Part shown: piece after piece, positions 1 through 5,961 of the stretch | Position numbering within the stretch: the stretch's first letter is position 1 | Layout of the letters: each line of letters opens with the position of its first letter | Assembly (NCBI GenBank): GCA_038256935.1 | Contig: JBBSJV010000063.1 | Location: 1-8,650 of the forward strand | Length of the DNA: 8,650 bases | From: JBBSJV01 sp038256935 | Lineage (GTDB): Bacteria > Patescibacteriota > JACMRA01 | Direction of reading: 5' to 3' | Translations under genes and position numbers: made by a program | Notes under the pieces: model-generated | What the model was told of the DNA's origin: nothing | What the model saw: the letters and a program-made list of their open reading frames with translations, nothing else | The model's database searches: none

Positions 1-144
1 GAAGGGTATAATAATAAAATGTATACAGAAGAAGAAGGTGTTGAATTACTGGAAAGATTACGAGATGCAGTAATACAGATAAATAATCCTGATGAGAGTC
101 AAATAGATGCAGAAAGACTGAATCAGATACTAGAAAAAAGTTAA
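1..144 (+). CDS. Small acidic helical protein, or C-terminal tail of a longer protein
   Basis: The frame is open from the first base of the window to the TAA at 142-144, so it may be the end of a gene that starts outside. It may also be a complete 41-residue gene starting at the ATG at 19-21: a perfect TATAAT lies at 7-12, six bases before that ATG, the spacing expected of a leaderless transcript and seen at other genes in this window. An AAGGG at 2-6 could instead act as a weak ribosome binding site. The product is acidic and looks helical, with a Glu run (EEEGVELLERL), then a PDES turn, then a second helix (DAERLNQILEK). There is no membrane segment and no cysteine. I do not recognise the family. 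Small acidic two-helix proteins include antitoxin-like and partner-binding peptides, but nothing here proves such a role. Confidence 0.5.
   Translation, partial: EGYNNKMYTEEEGVELLERLRDAVIQINNPDESQIDAERLNQILEKS
7..12 (+). promoter_or_regulatory. Candidate -10 element for a leaderless start at 19
   Basis: A perfect TATAAT ends six bases before the ATG at 19. Transcription would then begin at or near the start codon itself. The -35 region would lie outside the window, so it cannot be checked. Confidence 0.3.
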
Positions 145-252
145 ATTTAACCTCGTTGATAGAATTCTATATATATTCTAATTTTAATTGTTTAAGATTA
201 GTCATGTATTCTCTTGTGCAGAAAGTAAAGATACAAACCAAAAAAGATTTAT

Positions 253-282
253 TTGACATTTATAGTTTTTTATAATTATAAT
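253..282 (+). promoter_or_regulatory. Sigma-70 type promoter for the interrupted secreted-protein gene
   Basis: A perfect TTGACA (253-258) and a perfect TATAAT (277-282) are separated by 18 bases. The predicted transcript start is near 289, about 40 bases before the ATG at 329. No other gene starts nearby on the plus strand. The stretch 145-252 before it holds no gene; its one notable element is the perfect 10-base palindrome TAGAATTCTA at 160-169. Confidence 0.6.
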
Positions 283-328
283 AAGGTTATTGTGTATTTT
301 TAGTACATTTAACAATTAAAATTATTTT

Positions 329-697
329 ATGGATGAAAATTTACTTAGGTTAAGGTAAGTTGGAATAAAACTTGGTGCTGCAACTCTTTTTGCTGGATCA
401 TTTGTTCTAATAAATCAGGTAAAAGTAGATGCTAGTGGTCGTTATTACTACTCATACAAAAGTGGAACAGAAATAAAAACAGAATATTTTGACGACAAGC
501 CAACGTGTGAAAGTATGAGACAAGCTACAGTAGACACATCGTCAGGAACTGGTTTCACTCAAATTTCAAGCCAATGTCATCCAGAAAACACTTGGACTGA
601 GATACCAAATGATTTTAGTATTATTGTTAGCCACTCCATACTTAATCCTTTGAATAAAGAAGTTGAATTATTTGAGCCACAAAATATTATACTTTAA
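329..697 (+). pseudogene. Small secreted protein gene interrupted by an in-frame TAA
   Basis: From the ATG at 329 the frame reads nine codons (MDENLLRLR), meets TAA at 356-358, and then stays open in the same frame to the TAA at 695-697. The part just after the stop reads as a signal peptide: VGIK, a hydrophobic run LGAATLFAGSFVLI, then QVKVDAS before GRYYYS. Joined across the stop, a basic n-region (RLR-x-VGIK) precedes the hydrophobic core, which supports one original gene of about 122 codons. The mature part is Ser/Thr-rich and contains two cysteines (PTC and SQC) that could form a disulphide. A strong promoter lies at 253-282. A single base change (AAA to TAA) would explain the break; a sequencing error or stop readthrough cannot be excluded. 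Methionine at 515 is the only later ATG but would remove the signal peptide, so I do not favour it as a start. The family is not recognised. Confidence 0.5.
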
Positions 698-1468
698 AAT
701 TTTTAATAACTGCATTACCTTAACTTTTCTAAATATGGTGAGGTAATCTTTTAGTAGATATATTTCACTATTTTCACCACCATTAGCAGACTCATCTGAT
801 CAATTAATATTATCTTTACCAAGGTACTAAAGAAATCTCATTTCATATACATTAATATTTAGATTGATAGAATAAATTAAATATTAGTCCATAATATTCA
901 CCATTGATAATCCAAATATTTCTATTTGCTTATTAATAAAGTTTAACTATTTTATTTAAAAATAATAATTTTTTTATTAATCTAACCAACATTTTAGTAT
1001 GGACTGCGGTAGTTAAAATACCTAGAATTAAACTATTTAGGGGACAGATGTAACATAATTAGCAATTTAAACTATTCCAGATCCTTTTACTAGAAGGAGT
1101 TTTTTGTTGTATACTATTCCATAATCTCATCAATAACCATAATCCATTTTCTGCTATGTGACGAACAGTCCTTAAATAATTTCTACATAATTTAAAATAA
1201 CACTAAGTTAAGGGAAAATACTTTATAAAAAATCATATAGTGTATAAGCACTCCCACAAAAGAACAATTGATAGTCTTTGCTTAACCAATAAATTATACA
1301 CAGTCAAAGTGACTCCTAGACTACAAGCTCGAGAAGAAATTTGAGCTTTAGTGCAGATATTTTGGATATGCCATTAAAGTTTCAATGTTAAACAGATCCT
1401 TATATTTAGTCTGCAAACAATGATGTCTAGTATCAGTAGTAAACCTTGACTAGATAAACTTAGGGTAG
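698..1468. other. Long AT-rich intergenic region without a supportable gene
   Basis: About 770 bases contain no convincing reading frame. On the minus strand 1062-1202 and 1236-1373 are each open for about 46 codons without a start codon. The first reads like protein (for example RTVRHIAENGLWLL) and could be gene debris. The plus strand near 1040 contains GGGGACAGATGTAAC, which resembles an insertion-sequence end, but no second copy is present in the window. Close to the preceding gene there is a weak hairpin (714-747). Confidence 0.4.
714..747. terminator. Weak hairpin downstream of the secreted-protein gene
   Basis: ATTACCT (714-720) pairs with AGGTAAT (741-747). The stem can be extended inward by one G-U and one A-U pair, leaving a loop of about 16 bases. 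It sits 17 bases after the stop codon at 697 and is followed by CTTTT. The stem is AT-rich and the T-run short, so it is at best a weak terminator. Confidence 0.25.
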
Positions 1469-1474
1469 TTGAAT
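1446..1474 (+). promoter_or_regulatory. Candidate promoter that decides the start of the oxidoreductase gene
   Basis: TTGACT (1446-1451) and TTGAAT (1469-1474) are 17 bases apart, and the ATG at 1481 follows after six bases. The -10 hexamer matches four of six consensus positions but lacks the important second-position A, so the call is moderate. If right, the TTG at 1469 is part of the promoter rather than a start codon. Confidence 0.35.
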
Positions 1475-1480
1475 AAAATC

Positions 1481-2989
1481 ATGAATTCTAGTTCCAAGCC
1501 ATTTCAAAAGTTCAAACTTAATCCTGGTTTATTAATTACCTCCACAATCTTGATCACGATTGCTATCTGGTTTGGCTCCAAGGTTTATTACCAAAACTGG
1601 CTACCATCAAATATTTGGTATATTAGTAAAATTGCAGCTTTGTCTGCTACTATATTGATGGCTTGGAGTTTGATTTTATCATCGCGGTCTTTGTGGCTTG
1701 AAGAGCTTTTCGGAGGCCTCGATAAGATGTATCAGTGGCACAAAAAAACTGGCAAATACGCATTTTATTTCATACTAATTCACCCACTTGCCCTAGCTTT
1801 TCGAAGTGTTCCAGACATCACTGGAGTATTTGGCTTTCTTGGTTTTCAGTCCTGGAATAACTGGTATTCAGTTGGTCACAATTTTGGAGTTATGGCACTA
1901 TTATTGATGATTAGTTTGATTGCCCTTAGCTTGTGGGTGTATTTGCCTTATCATTTATGGAAAGCAACTCATAGTTATTTTGGACTTGTTTATAGTTTTG
2001 TCATAGTCCATGTGATCTTAGTAGATGCTAATATCGCCGCTTACCCTTTACTTCAAGTCTGGATGTATGCCTGGATGTTTGGTGCTCTTGGATCTTTTTT
2101 GTATATCAAGTTTTTGTATCGCTTTTTGGGTCCTAAGTTTGAATACTCAGTCAAAGACATTGAATACATTGATGATGTTTATGAAATCACTCTCAAAGCA
2201 GGATCCAAGCATATGAATTTTCGCCCTAGCCAATTTGCCTATCTGAGGTTTTTGACTGATGGAGTGACTAGAGAATTGCACCCTTATTCTATAGCTTGTG
2301 CACCAAATGAAGAGAGTAGATTAAAATTTGGCGTCAAAGCCGTAGGTGATCACACTAGAAGCCTTGGGAAAGTAAAAATCGGAGATAAAGTCGAAGTTTT
2401 TGGCCCATACGGTAGATTTGCTGAAAAGTTTTTGTTATCAAGAAGGCAATGCGTATTTATCGGAGCTGGAATAGGAGTGACTCCATTTCTTGGAATGTGG
2501 GATACCGCTCTAAACAGCAGTGAAAGGATAGAATTTGAAGAGCATAGCAGGTTGGTATCGTTTCACCCAGATCATCTTAAGGCTTGGAAATCACCATTTG
2601 TTAATCTATTTTATATAGTCAAAAACGAAGATCAAGCTAGTTTTGATAACGACATCAAACACATCGCAATAGTTAGCCAGCACCATGGAAATGATCACTT
2701 TCATAAACGTGGACACAAATATATCTTACACACATCAGATACTATGGGCAGGATAACTATGGAGAGTATTCAAACAGAAGTAGGGGATCTAAGATATAAA
2801 AATATCTTTATATGTGGTCCCAAACCAATGATGGATAATATGATCGAGCAATGCTTGAAATTAGGAGTTCCAAAAACTCAAATCATCACCGAAGACTTCG
2901 CTATGCTAGATGAGAAGAGGGGTGAGAAAGGGGTTTTGAAGTGGTTTTCAAATGGAATATTAAAACTTTTTAATGCTAAACAAGTTTGA
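1481..2989 (+). CDS. Ferric reductase / NADPH oxidase-family membrane oxidoreductase
   Basis: This is a membrane flavocytochrome: NAD(P)H reduces FAD in the cytoplasm, and electrons cross the membrane through two haems to an outside acceptor such as Fe(III), a quinone or oxygen. Numbering is from the ATG at 1481 (502 residues). About six helices lie at 16-34, 48-66, 91-109, 134-154, 163-182 and 191-210. His87/His101 and His164/His177 give the HX13H and HX12H haem-ligand pairs typical of FRE and NOX proteins. HPYSIACAP at 267-275 is the FAD-binding motif, GAGIGVTPF at 328-336 binds NAD(P)H, and ICGPKPMM around 444-451 is the C-terminal nucleotide motif. A frame-equivalent TTG at 1469 would add four residues; I prefer the ATG because the TTG lies in a plausible -10 box. 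A histidine cluster (six His in residues 401-417) is unusual. The gene is monocistronic and converges with the next gene, 12 bases away. Fold and cofactors are clear; the acceptor cannot be told from sequence. Confidence 0.9.
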   Translation: MNSSSKPFQKFKLNPGLLITSTILITIAIWFGSKVYYQNWLPSNIWYISKIAALSATILMAWSLILSSRSLWLEELFGGLDKMYQWHKKTGKYAFYFILIHPLALAFRSVPDITGVFGFLGFQSWNNWYSVGHNFGVMALLLMISLIALSLWVYLPYHLWKATHSYFGLVYSFVIVHVILVDANIAAYPLLQVWMYAWMFGALGSFLYIKFLYRFLGPKFEYSVKDIEYIDDVYEITLKAGSKHMNFRPSQFAYLRFLTDGVTRELHPYSIACAPNEESRLKFGVKAVGDHTRSLGKVKIGDKVEVFGPYGRFAEKFLLSRRQCVFIGAGIGVTPFLGMWDTALNSSERIEFEEHSRLVSFHPDHLKAWKSPFVNLFYIVKNEDQASFDNDIKHIAIVSQHHGNDHFHKRGHKYILHTSDTMGRITMESIQTEVGDLRYKNIFICGPKPMMDNMIEQCLKLGVPKTQIITEDFAMLDEKRGEKGVLKWFSNGILKLFNAKQV

Positions 2990-3001
2990 TTTAAAAAAAA
3001 A

Positions 3002-3583
3002 CTAAGCCAGTTTCAAGTAAAATGCTAGAAGTCCTACAATTATGTGCAATATAATATTGCCTGAAATTGATTGGGTTTTAGTTGCAATATATCCCCACAA
3101 AATTCCAAAAACAAAGGTAGAAATCAATATTAATAACGGTTGAGGGTAGTATAGGTGAATAGCTAAATAAAACAAAGCTGTAAAAAGTATTGATAGTTCT
3201 TTTGAAAAAACTCTTTGATTGTATTTTAAAATTTCTCCAAAGATCAAGGTTTGTTGAATAGGTACTGAGATCAATGAATACAGAAAGATAAATTCAGGGT
3301 AGGGAATGCCTCGGTTCAAATGGCTAAAATCTTCTTGAGGATAAACTCCAAATACAATCATCAAAGCCATAGTGAGAATAAATGGACTAAAACAAATCAG
3401 ATTCAATTTTATACTTTCTAGATTTATTTTTAGGTATGAAAAATCTTTTTTGCTAAGAAGGTTTATAAATACCATTGTTATGAAAAAAAATATTAACGGA
3501 GTGTATACAGCTCTGAGACTAAAAATGTGTATTTCAAGTGGAATAAATACCATCAAGGTTGTTACCAAAATACAAGATAACAA
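3002..3583 (-). CDS. CPBP-family (CAAX protease-like) membrane protein lacking its catalytic motif
   Basis: This hydrophobic protein has about seven membrane segments and the layout of CPBP intramembrane endopeptidases (the CAAX/Abi family), which cleave membrane-associated peptides and include bacteriocin self-immunity proteins. The motif 1 helix reads VPIQQTLIFGEIL (108-119), where active relatives have EExxxRG: both glutamates and the arginine are replaced. The motif 2 histidine is kept (His143 in FYLAIHL). The C-terminal helix keeps His180 (GNIILH), but the Asn/Asp normally four residues later is Gly. It is therefore probably inactive or altered in chemistry. The start is uncertain. The listed start is TTG at 3583 (193 residues); the frame is open upstream for nine more codons to a stop at 3611-3613 with no ATG, and an ATG at residue 11 would cut the first helix. 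It lies 46 bases after the PIN toxin gene on the same strand and may be read through from it. Family call moderate; loss of the motif is plain in the sequence. Confidence 0.65.
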   Translation of the reverse strand: MLSCILVTTLMVFIPLEIHIFSLRAVYTPLIFFFITMVFINLLSKKDFSYLKINLESIKLNLICFSPFILTMALMIVFGVYPQEDFSHLNRGIPYPEFIFLYSLISVPIQQTLIFGEILKYNQRVFSKELSILFTALFYLAIHLYYPQPLLILISTFVFGILWGYIATKTQSISGNIILHIIVGLLAFYLKLA

Positions 3584-3629
3584 AAGGAAAGTATCAGCAT
3601 TCTTTTTGACTTACTAAGTTGGCTAAGCT

Positions 3630-4049
3630 TCATAGAGTTGGATCGATTATCTCTATAAAATCAGATGATGGGTAGTCTTTTGTGTTTTTAGTATATAGAA
3701 TATCGATATCGTTACTAAGGGCAGTTGCTAGGATATTTAGATCAAAGATTTTTCCACTTCGGGCTTGATTTTGCTGAGCTAGTTCGAAAGTTATCAAATT
3801 GGATGTTTGATCAGAATACAAAATATGACACTTTTTGGAATCAAGGTAATAATTTATAATTTCTAAAGTATCTTTGCTACTTGCTTTAATTGGTCCAGTG
3901 TATGTTCTATAAAATTCTAATAAACTACGATCACTAATATAAAACTCGTCTAAGGATTTTAAAAATTTGCTGCTGGCTTTATAAAATTTACTACTTGTAT
4001 CCCAACTATAAACTAGAATATTAGTATCTAATAAAAGCTTTTTAGTCAT
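3630..4049 (-). CDS. VapC-like PIN-domain toxin ribonuclease
   Basis: This 139-residue protein is a complete PIN domain, the Mg-dependent RNase fold of VapC toxins, which typically cut tRNA or rRNA when freed from the antitoxin. The acidic residues are in the expected places: Asp8 in LLLDTNILVY, Glu45 in SLLEFYR, Asp103 in KIFDLNILATA, and the terminal segment YTKNTKDY with Asn122 and Asp125. It looks intact. Its ATG lies inside the end of the antitoxin gene (overlap 4042-4049, 8 bases), so the two are translationally coupled in antitoxin-first order. No Shine-Dalgarno site is close to the start, which also favours coupling. The exact RNA target cannot be read from sequence. Confidence 0.88.
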   Translation of the reverse strand: MTKKLLLDTNILVYSWDTSSKFYKASSKFLKSLDEFYISDRSLLEFYRTYTGPIKASSKDTLEIINYYLDSKKCHILYSDQTSNLITFELAQQNQARSGKIFDLNILATALSNDIDILYTKNTKDYPSSDFIEIIDPTL

Positions 4050-4269
4050 ATTTACCGCTGTATAAATCCTCTCTATTAAAAGTAAAGTCAGGTTGATTTG
4101 AAGTTATTGGCTTGGGAATCTTTTTCTTGCTAGTGTCTTCTAAAGGAACGGTTATCTGCATAACGATCTTACCTTGATGTTTTACGAGAAGAGTAATTCC
4201 CTTAGCCACCATTTCCCTAACTTTAGCGGGGTTTTTGAGTAAAAAAGTAGTAGTAATGATCTTAGACAT
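4042..4269 (-). CDS. Phd/YefM-like antitoxin partner of the PIN toxin
   Basis: This 75-residue protein begins with a Phd/YefM-like DNA-binding and dimerisation half: LLKNPAKVREMVAKG followed by ITLLVKHQGKIVMQI, matching the helix then two-strand pattern of these antitoxins. A Lys/Pro-rich linker (about 48-57) leads to a C-terminal arm (FNREDLYSGKYD), which by analogy wraps the toxin and blocks its active site. The gene sits directly before the PIN toxin with an 8-base overlap. A near-consensus promoter lies at 4291-4319 and should give a leader of about 14 bases without a Shine-Dalgarno site. Antitoxins of this type normally repress their own promoter with the toxin as co-repressor; three TAGGAT copies around the promoter (4269, 4308, 4321) are candidate operator parts. 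The N-terminal family match is fair rather than strong, but context makes the role nearly certain. Confidence 0.82.
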   Translation of the reverse strand: MSKIITTTFLLKNPAKVREMVAKGITLLVKHQGKIVMQITVPLEDTSKKKIPKPITSNQPDFTFNREDLYSGKYD

Positions 4270-4290
4270 AGGATTATTTAATATGATAGA

Positions 4291-4319
4291 ATTATCCGAT
4301 AAAACTATAGGATTGTCAA
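4291..4319 (-). promoter_or_regulatory. Promoter of the antitoxin-toxin operon
   Basis: On the minus strand TTGACA (4314-4319) and GATAAT (4291-4296) are separated by exactly 17 bases, giving the best promoter match in the window. Two TAGGAT copies (plus-strand reading, 4308-4313 and 4321-4326) flank the -35 box, and a third overlaps the antitoxin start codon (4269-4274). The -35 region lies 12 bases from the stop codon of the upstream acetyltransferase gene. Confidence 0.72.
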
Positions 4320-4329
4320 GTAGGATACT

Positions 4330-4752
4330 CTATAAACCCTTAACACATTCTGTCATCTCGTTTCCTATAATATAGCCTCTGGCTTGGTAAAAATCTAAAG
4401 TTTTTGGGTTATAGTTACTGGCATAAAGTAGTGACCAATTTGCTCCTTTTTTCTTGGCATTAGTTTCTATTATTTCAAGTAATGTTCTGCCAATGCCTTG
4501 TGATCTGTATTTTGGATAAACCACAATTGTGAAAATCATAAACCCATTAGATTTTGTTAATTCTCCCAATACTGCACCAACCATTAAGTTATCATCAAAG
4601 CCACCAATAAAAAAATTTACATCGATAAAACCTTTTAGATAACCTTTACTTAGAAAATTATCATCAGGAGTTCTAAGTTCCTCTGTTTGAAATAGTAAAT
4701 AGTGATTTTCAATGTCAGATTCTGACACAGGTCTATAATTAATTTTTTGCAT
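4330..4752 (-). CDS. GNAT-family N-acetyltransferase
   Basis: This 140-residue cytoplasmic enzyme has the GNAT fold, which transfers an acetyl group from acetyl-CoA to an amine. The acetyl-CoA pyrophosphate loop is clear: FTIVVYPKYRSQGIGRTLLE, with R83-x-x-G86-x-G88 following the core strand. The C-terminal part reads NYNPKTLDFYQARGY (113-127), the usual strand-helix segment with an aromatic residue (Tyr122) near the catalytic tyrosine position, followed by a short terminal strand. The length is normal for a single-domain GNAT. The substrate cannot be predicted: these proteins act on antibiotics, polyamines, amino acids or protein N-termini. Its first 14 bases overlap the end of the ceramidase-like gene, so the two are co-transcribed and probably translationally coupled. 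This raises the possibility, unproven, that they act on related amine-bearing lipids or that the pairing is only positional. Confidence 0.85.
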   Translation of the reverse strand: MQKINYRPVSESDIENHYLLFQTEELRTPDDNFLSKGYLKGFIDVNFFIGGFDDNLMVGAVLGELTKSNGFMIFTIVVYPKYRSQGIGRTLLEIIETNAKKKGANWSLLYASNYNPKTLDFYQARGYIIGNEMTECVKGL

Positions 4753-5422
4753 ATTCTAGATTAATTTTCTTATCATTTAAGACTAACTTATTATCCTCAT
4801 AAAACTGATGCACAAAATAAATAGTTCCGGTAGTCAAAAAGTGAAAGAGTGACCTTCCATTAAGTAACCCAAACTCAAAACAAACCAGGGTAAACCTATC
4901 AGTTATCCAAAATGCAAAGCCGATTATCAATAAAGCTACTGCAATTTGCATTGGTCTGTATGACAGGTTTTTTCTAGAGGGTAAAAAATAATAACTAATC
5001 AATGCAGCAATAGTAGCTAGAGCAAATAAAACTTGTCCTGAGCTATCGCCTAAAATAAAAATAATCCCAATTGCAATTATACTAAGGATTATTTGGTATT
5101 TGCGCCAGTCAAGTTTGTACCTTAGAGATAGGTTATAAACCAATAAAAAATTGACAAACCAAAACATGGCAAAGAGATCAATCAGTTGAGCCCATAGAGT
5201 AAAAGCAGCGTCATAGTTACTAGAAGCAAGCCCGATAAAAATACTTGCAAAGCCAATCTCACGTGAGACTTTAGCACCTTTTATAATCAACCAAAAACCA
5301 AGGGCGATATAGGGTAGATTGGATATGAAATAATAGGGACGGCGAATCCAAAAGTCAATTGGGCTTTCACAAAACGCTACAGTAGGCTCCAGTGAGAGAA
5401 AATTTCTAAAAGCTTCTAACAT
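4739..5422 (-). CDS. Ceramidase-like CREST-superfamily membrane protein with altered zinc site
   Basis: This 227-residue protein of about seven helices follows the alkaline-ceramidase pattern of the CREST superfamily, zinc-dependent membrane amidases acting on ceramide-type lipids. It has an N-terminal CE (Cys18-Glu19) followed by the SNLPYIALG helix, then GLASSNYDAAF...LIDLFAM, and a last helix with NGRSLFHFLTTG then VHQFY, aligning with the alkaline ceramidase HxxxH segment. In active relatives (human ACER3: Ser77, His81, Asp92, His217, His221) three histidines hold zinc. Here Ser67 and Asp82 are kept, but the first His is Asp71 and the second is Arg190; only the third (His194) remains. It is therefore probably not a normal ceramidase. 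The first gene of a minus-strand block, it overlaps the GNAT gene by 14 bases. The start ATG at 5422 has no Shine-Dalgarno site; a TTGACA lies 31 bases upstream. Family assignment rests on motif order and spacing recognised by eye. Confidence 0.72.
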   Translation of the reverse strand: MLEAFRNFLSLEPTVAFCESPIDFWIRRPYYFISNLPYIALGFWLIIKGAKVSREIGFASIFIGLASSNYDAAFTLWAQLIDLFAMFWFVNFLLVYNLSLRYKLDWRKYQIILSIIAIGIIFILGDSSGQVLFALATIAALISYYFLPSRKNLSYRPMQIAVALLIIGFAFWITDRFTLVCFEFGLLNGRSLFHFLTTGTIYFVHQFYEDNKLVLNDKKINLEYAKN

Positions 5423-5430
5423 ATGCTTAT

Positions 5431-5459
5431 TGATTAGGGCTAAGCCATTTTTCTGTCAA
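5431..5459 (-). promoter_or_regulatory. Possible promoter of the ceramidase-like gene
   Basis: On the minus strand a perfect TTGACA (5454-5459) is followed after 17 bases by TAATCA (5431-5436), eight bases before the ATG at 5422. The -10 box is poor (two of six positions), so only the -35 box and the near-leaderless spacing support the call. Confidence 0.3.
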
Positions 5460-5587
5460 TTAAATAGATTACAAACCCACACTTTCATTTTTCCTCACAC
5501 CCAGTTTGAAAATGTGTCAAATCCCCAAAAAACTAGACACTAAATTCTAATTCTTTCTAAAGACTCCAATCTTTTCAAATTATAAAA

Positions 5588-5608
5588 TTCCCTAAATTTT
5601 CCCTAAAT
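5588..5608 (+). repeat. Two tandem copies of TTCCCTAAAT
   Basis: TTCCCTAAAT occurs at 5588-5597 and again at 5599-5608, an 11-base period, directly before the orphan R-M fragment. No function can be assigned; it may mark the deletion junction or be a binding site with one-turn spacing. Confidence 0.4.
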
Positions 5609-5614
5609 GCCTTT

Positions 5615-5908
5615 ATGCAGCATCCAAACCTTGATAAGCTAATCACTCAATACCCAATAGTTGGTGATAATAAAGTAGATAAGATTAGCTTCATCGATGG
5701 AAAAGTCTTCATAAACGCCACTCAATACTTCCAAGACGTTCTAGAAGTAGCTTGGAATTTCTTTATCGGAGGGTATCAGCCAGCTCAAAAATGGTTAAAG
5801 GATAGGAAGGGAAGAGAACTTAGTTTTGAAGATATTTTGCATTATCAGAGGGTGGTTGTGGCTTTGGTGGAGACTGATCGGGCTATGCAGGGTATTGATT
5901 ATAGCTAA
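5615..5908 (+). CDS. Orphan C-terminal domain of a type ISP/Eco57I-like restriction-modification enzyme
   Basis: This 97-residue ORF reads as the extreme C-terminus of large single-chain type ISP or Eco57I-like restriction-methyltransferase proteins. Their typical tail pattern is visible in order: PIVGDNKVDKI, GKVFINATQYF, IGGYQPAQKWLKDRKGREL, then SFEDILHYQRVVVALVETDR and a final MQGID. In full-length proteins this region follows the methylase and target-recognition domains and helps DNA recognition; alone it has no known catalytic residue. The frame is open upstream only to a TAA at 5558-5560, and those 18 codons do not continue the family pattern, so the large N-terminal part is missing rather than frameshifted nearby. 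No promoter or Shine-Dalgarno site is evident before the ATG at 5615. It is most likely a deletion remnant of an R-M gene; the intact reading frame leaves open a stand-alone role. A fused antitoxin-toxin gene follows 53 bases downstream. Confidence 0.75.
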   Translation: MQHPNLDKLITQYPIVGDNKVDKISFIDGKVFINATQYFQDVLEVAWNFFIGGYQPAQKWLKDRKGRELSFEDILHYQRVVVALVETDRAMQGIDYS

Positions 5909-5925
5909 AGTTGGCACTACTTTGT

Positions 5926-5954
5926 TTGACATAATAAATATTAAACTTTACTAT
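5926..5954 (+). promoter_or_regulatory. Promoter of the fused antitoxin-PIN gene, giving a leaderless mRNA
   Basis: TTGACA (5926-5931, perfect) and TACTAT (5949-5954) are 17 bases apart. Seven bases separate the -10 box from the ATG at 5962, so transcription should begin at or next to the start codon. Confidence 0.65.
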
Positions 5955-5961
5955 TTAATAT

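Noticed and set aside
515..697. A 60-residue gene starting at Met 515
   Set aside because: The same frame continues upstream through a signal peptide, so 515 is an internal methionine of the interrupted gene.
674..800. Minus-strand frame of about 44 codons containing SDESANGGENSEIYLL
   Set aside because: It has no start codon, is preceded by several stops, and partly overlaps the end of the secreted-protein frame; chance is likely in AT-rich DNA.
2025..2216. 63-codon plus-strand frame inside the oxidoreductase gene
   Set aside because: It lies wholly within a well-supported gene in another frame and has no motif or promoter.
3305..3330. GGTTCAAAT resembling a tRNA T-loop
   Set aside because: No cloverleaf arms surround it and it lies inside the CPBP-like coding sequence. 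I found no tRNA or rRNA in the window.
3372..3617. 81-codon plus-strand frame opposite the CPBP-like gene
   Set aside because: It is antisense to a multi-helix membrane protein, which commonly yields long shadow frames; it has no domain and no start signal.
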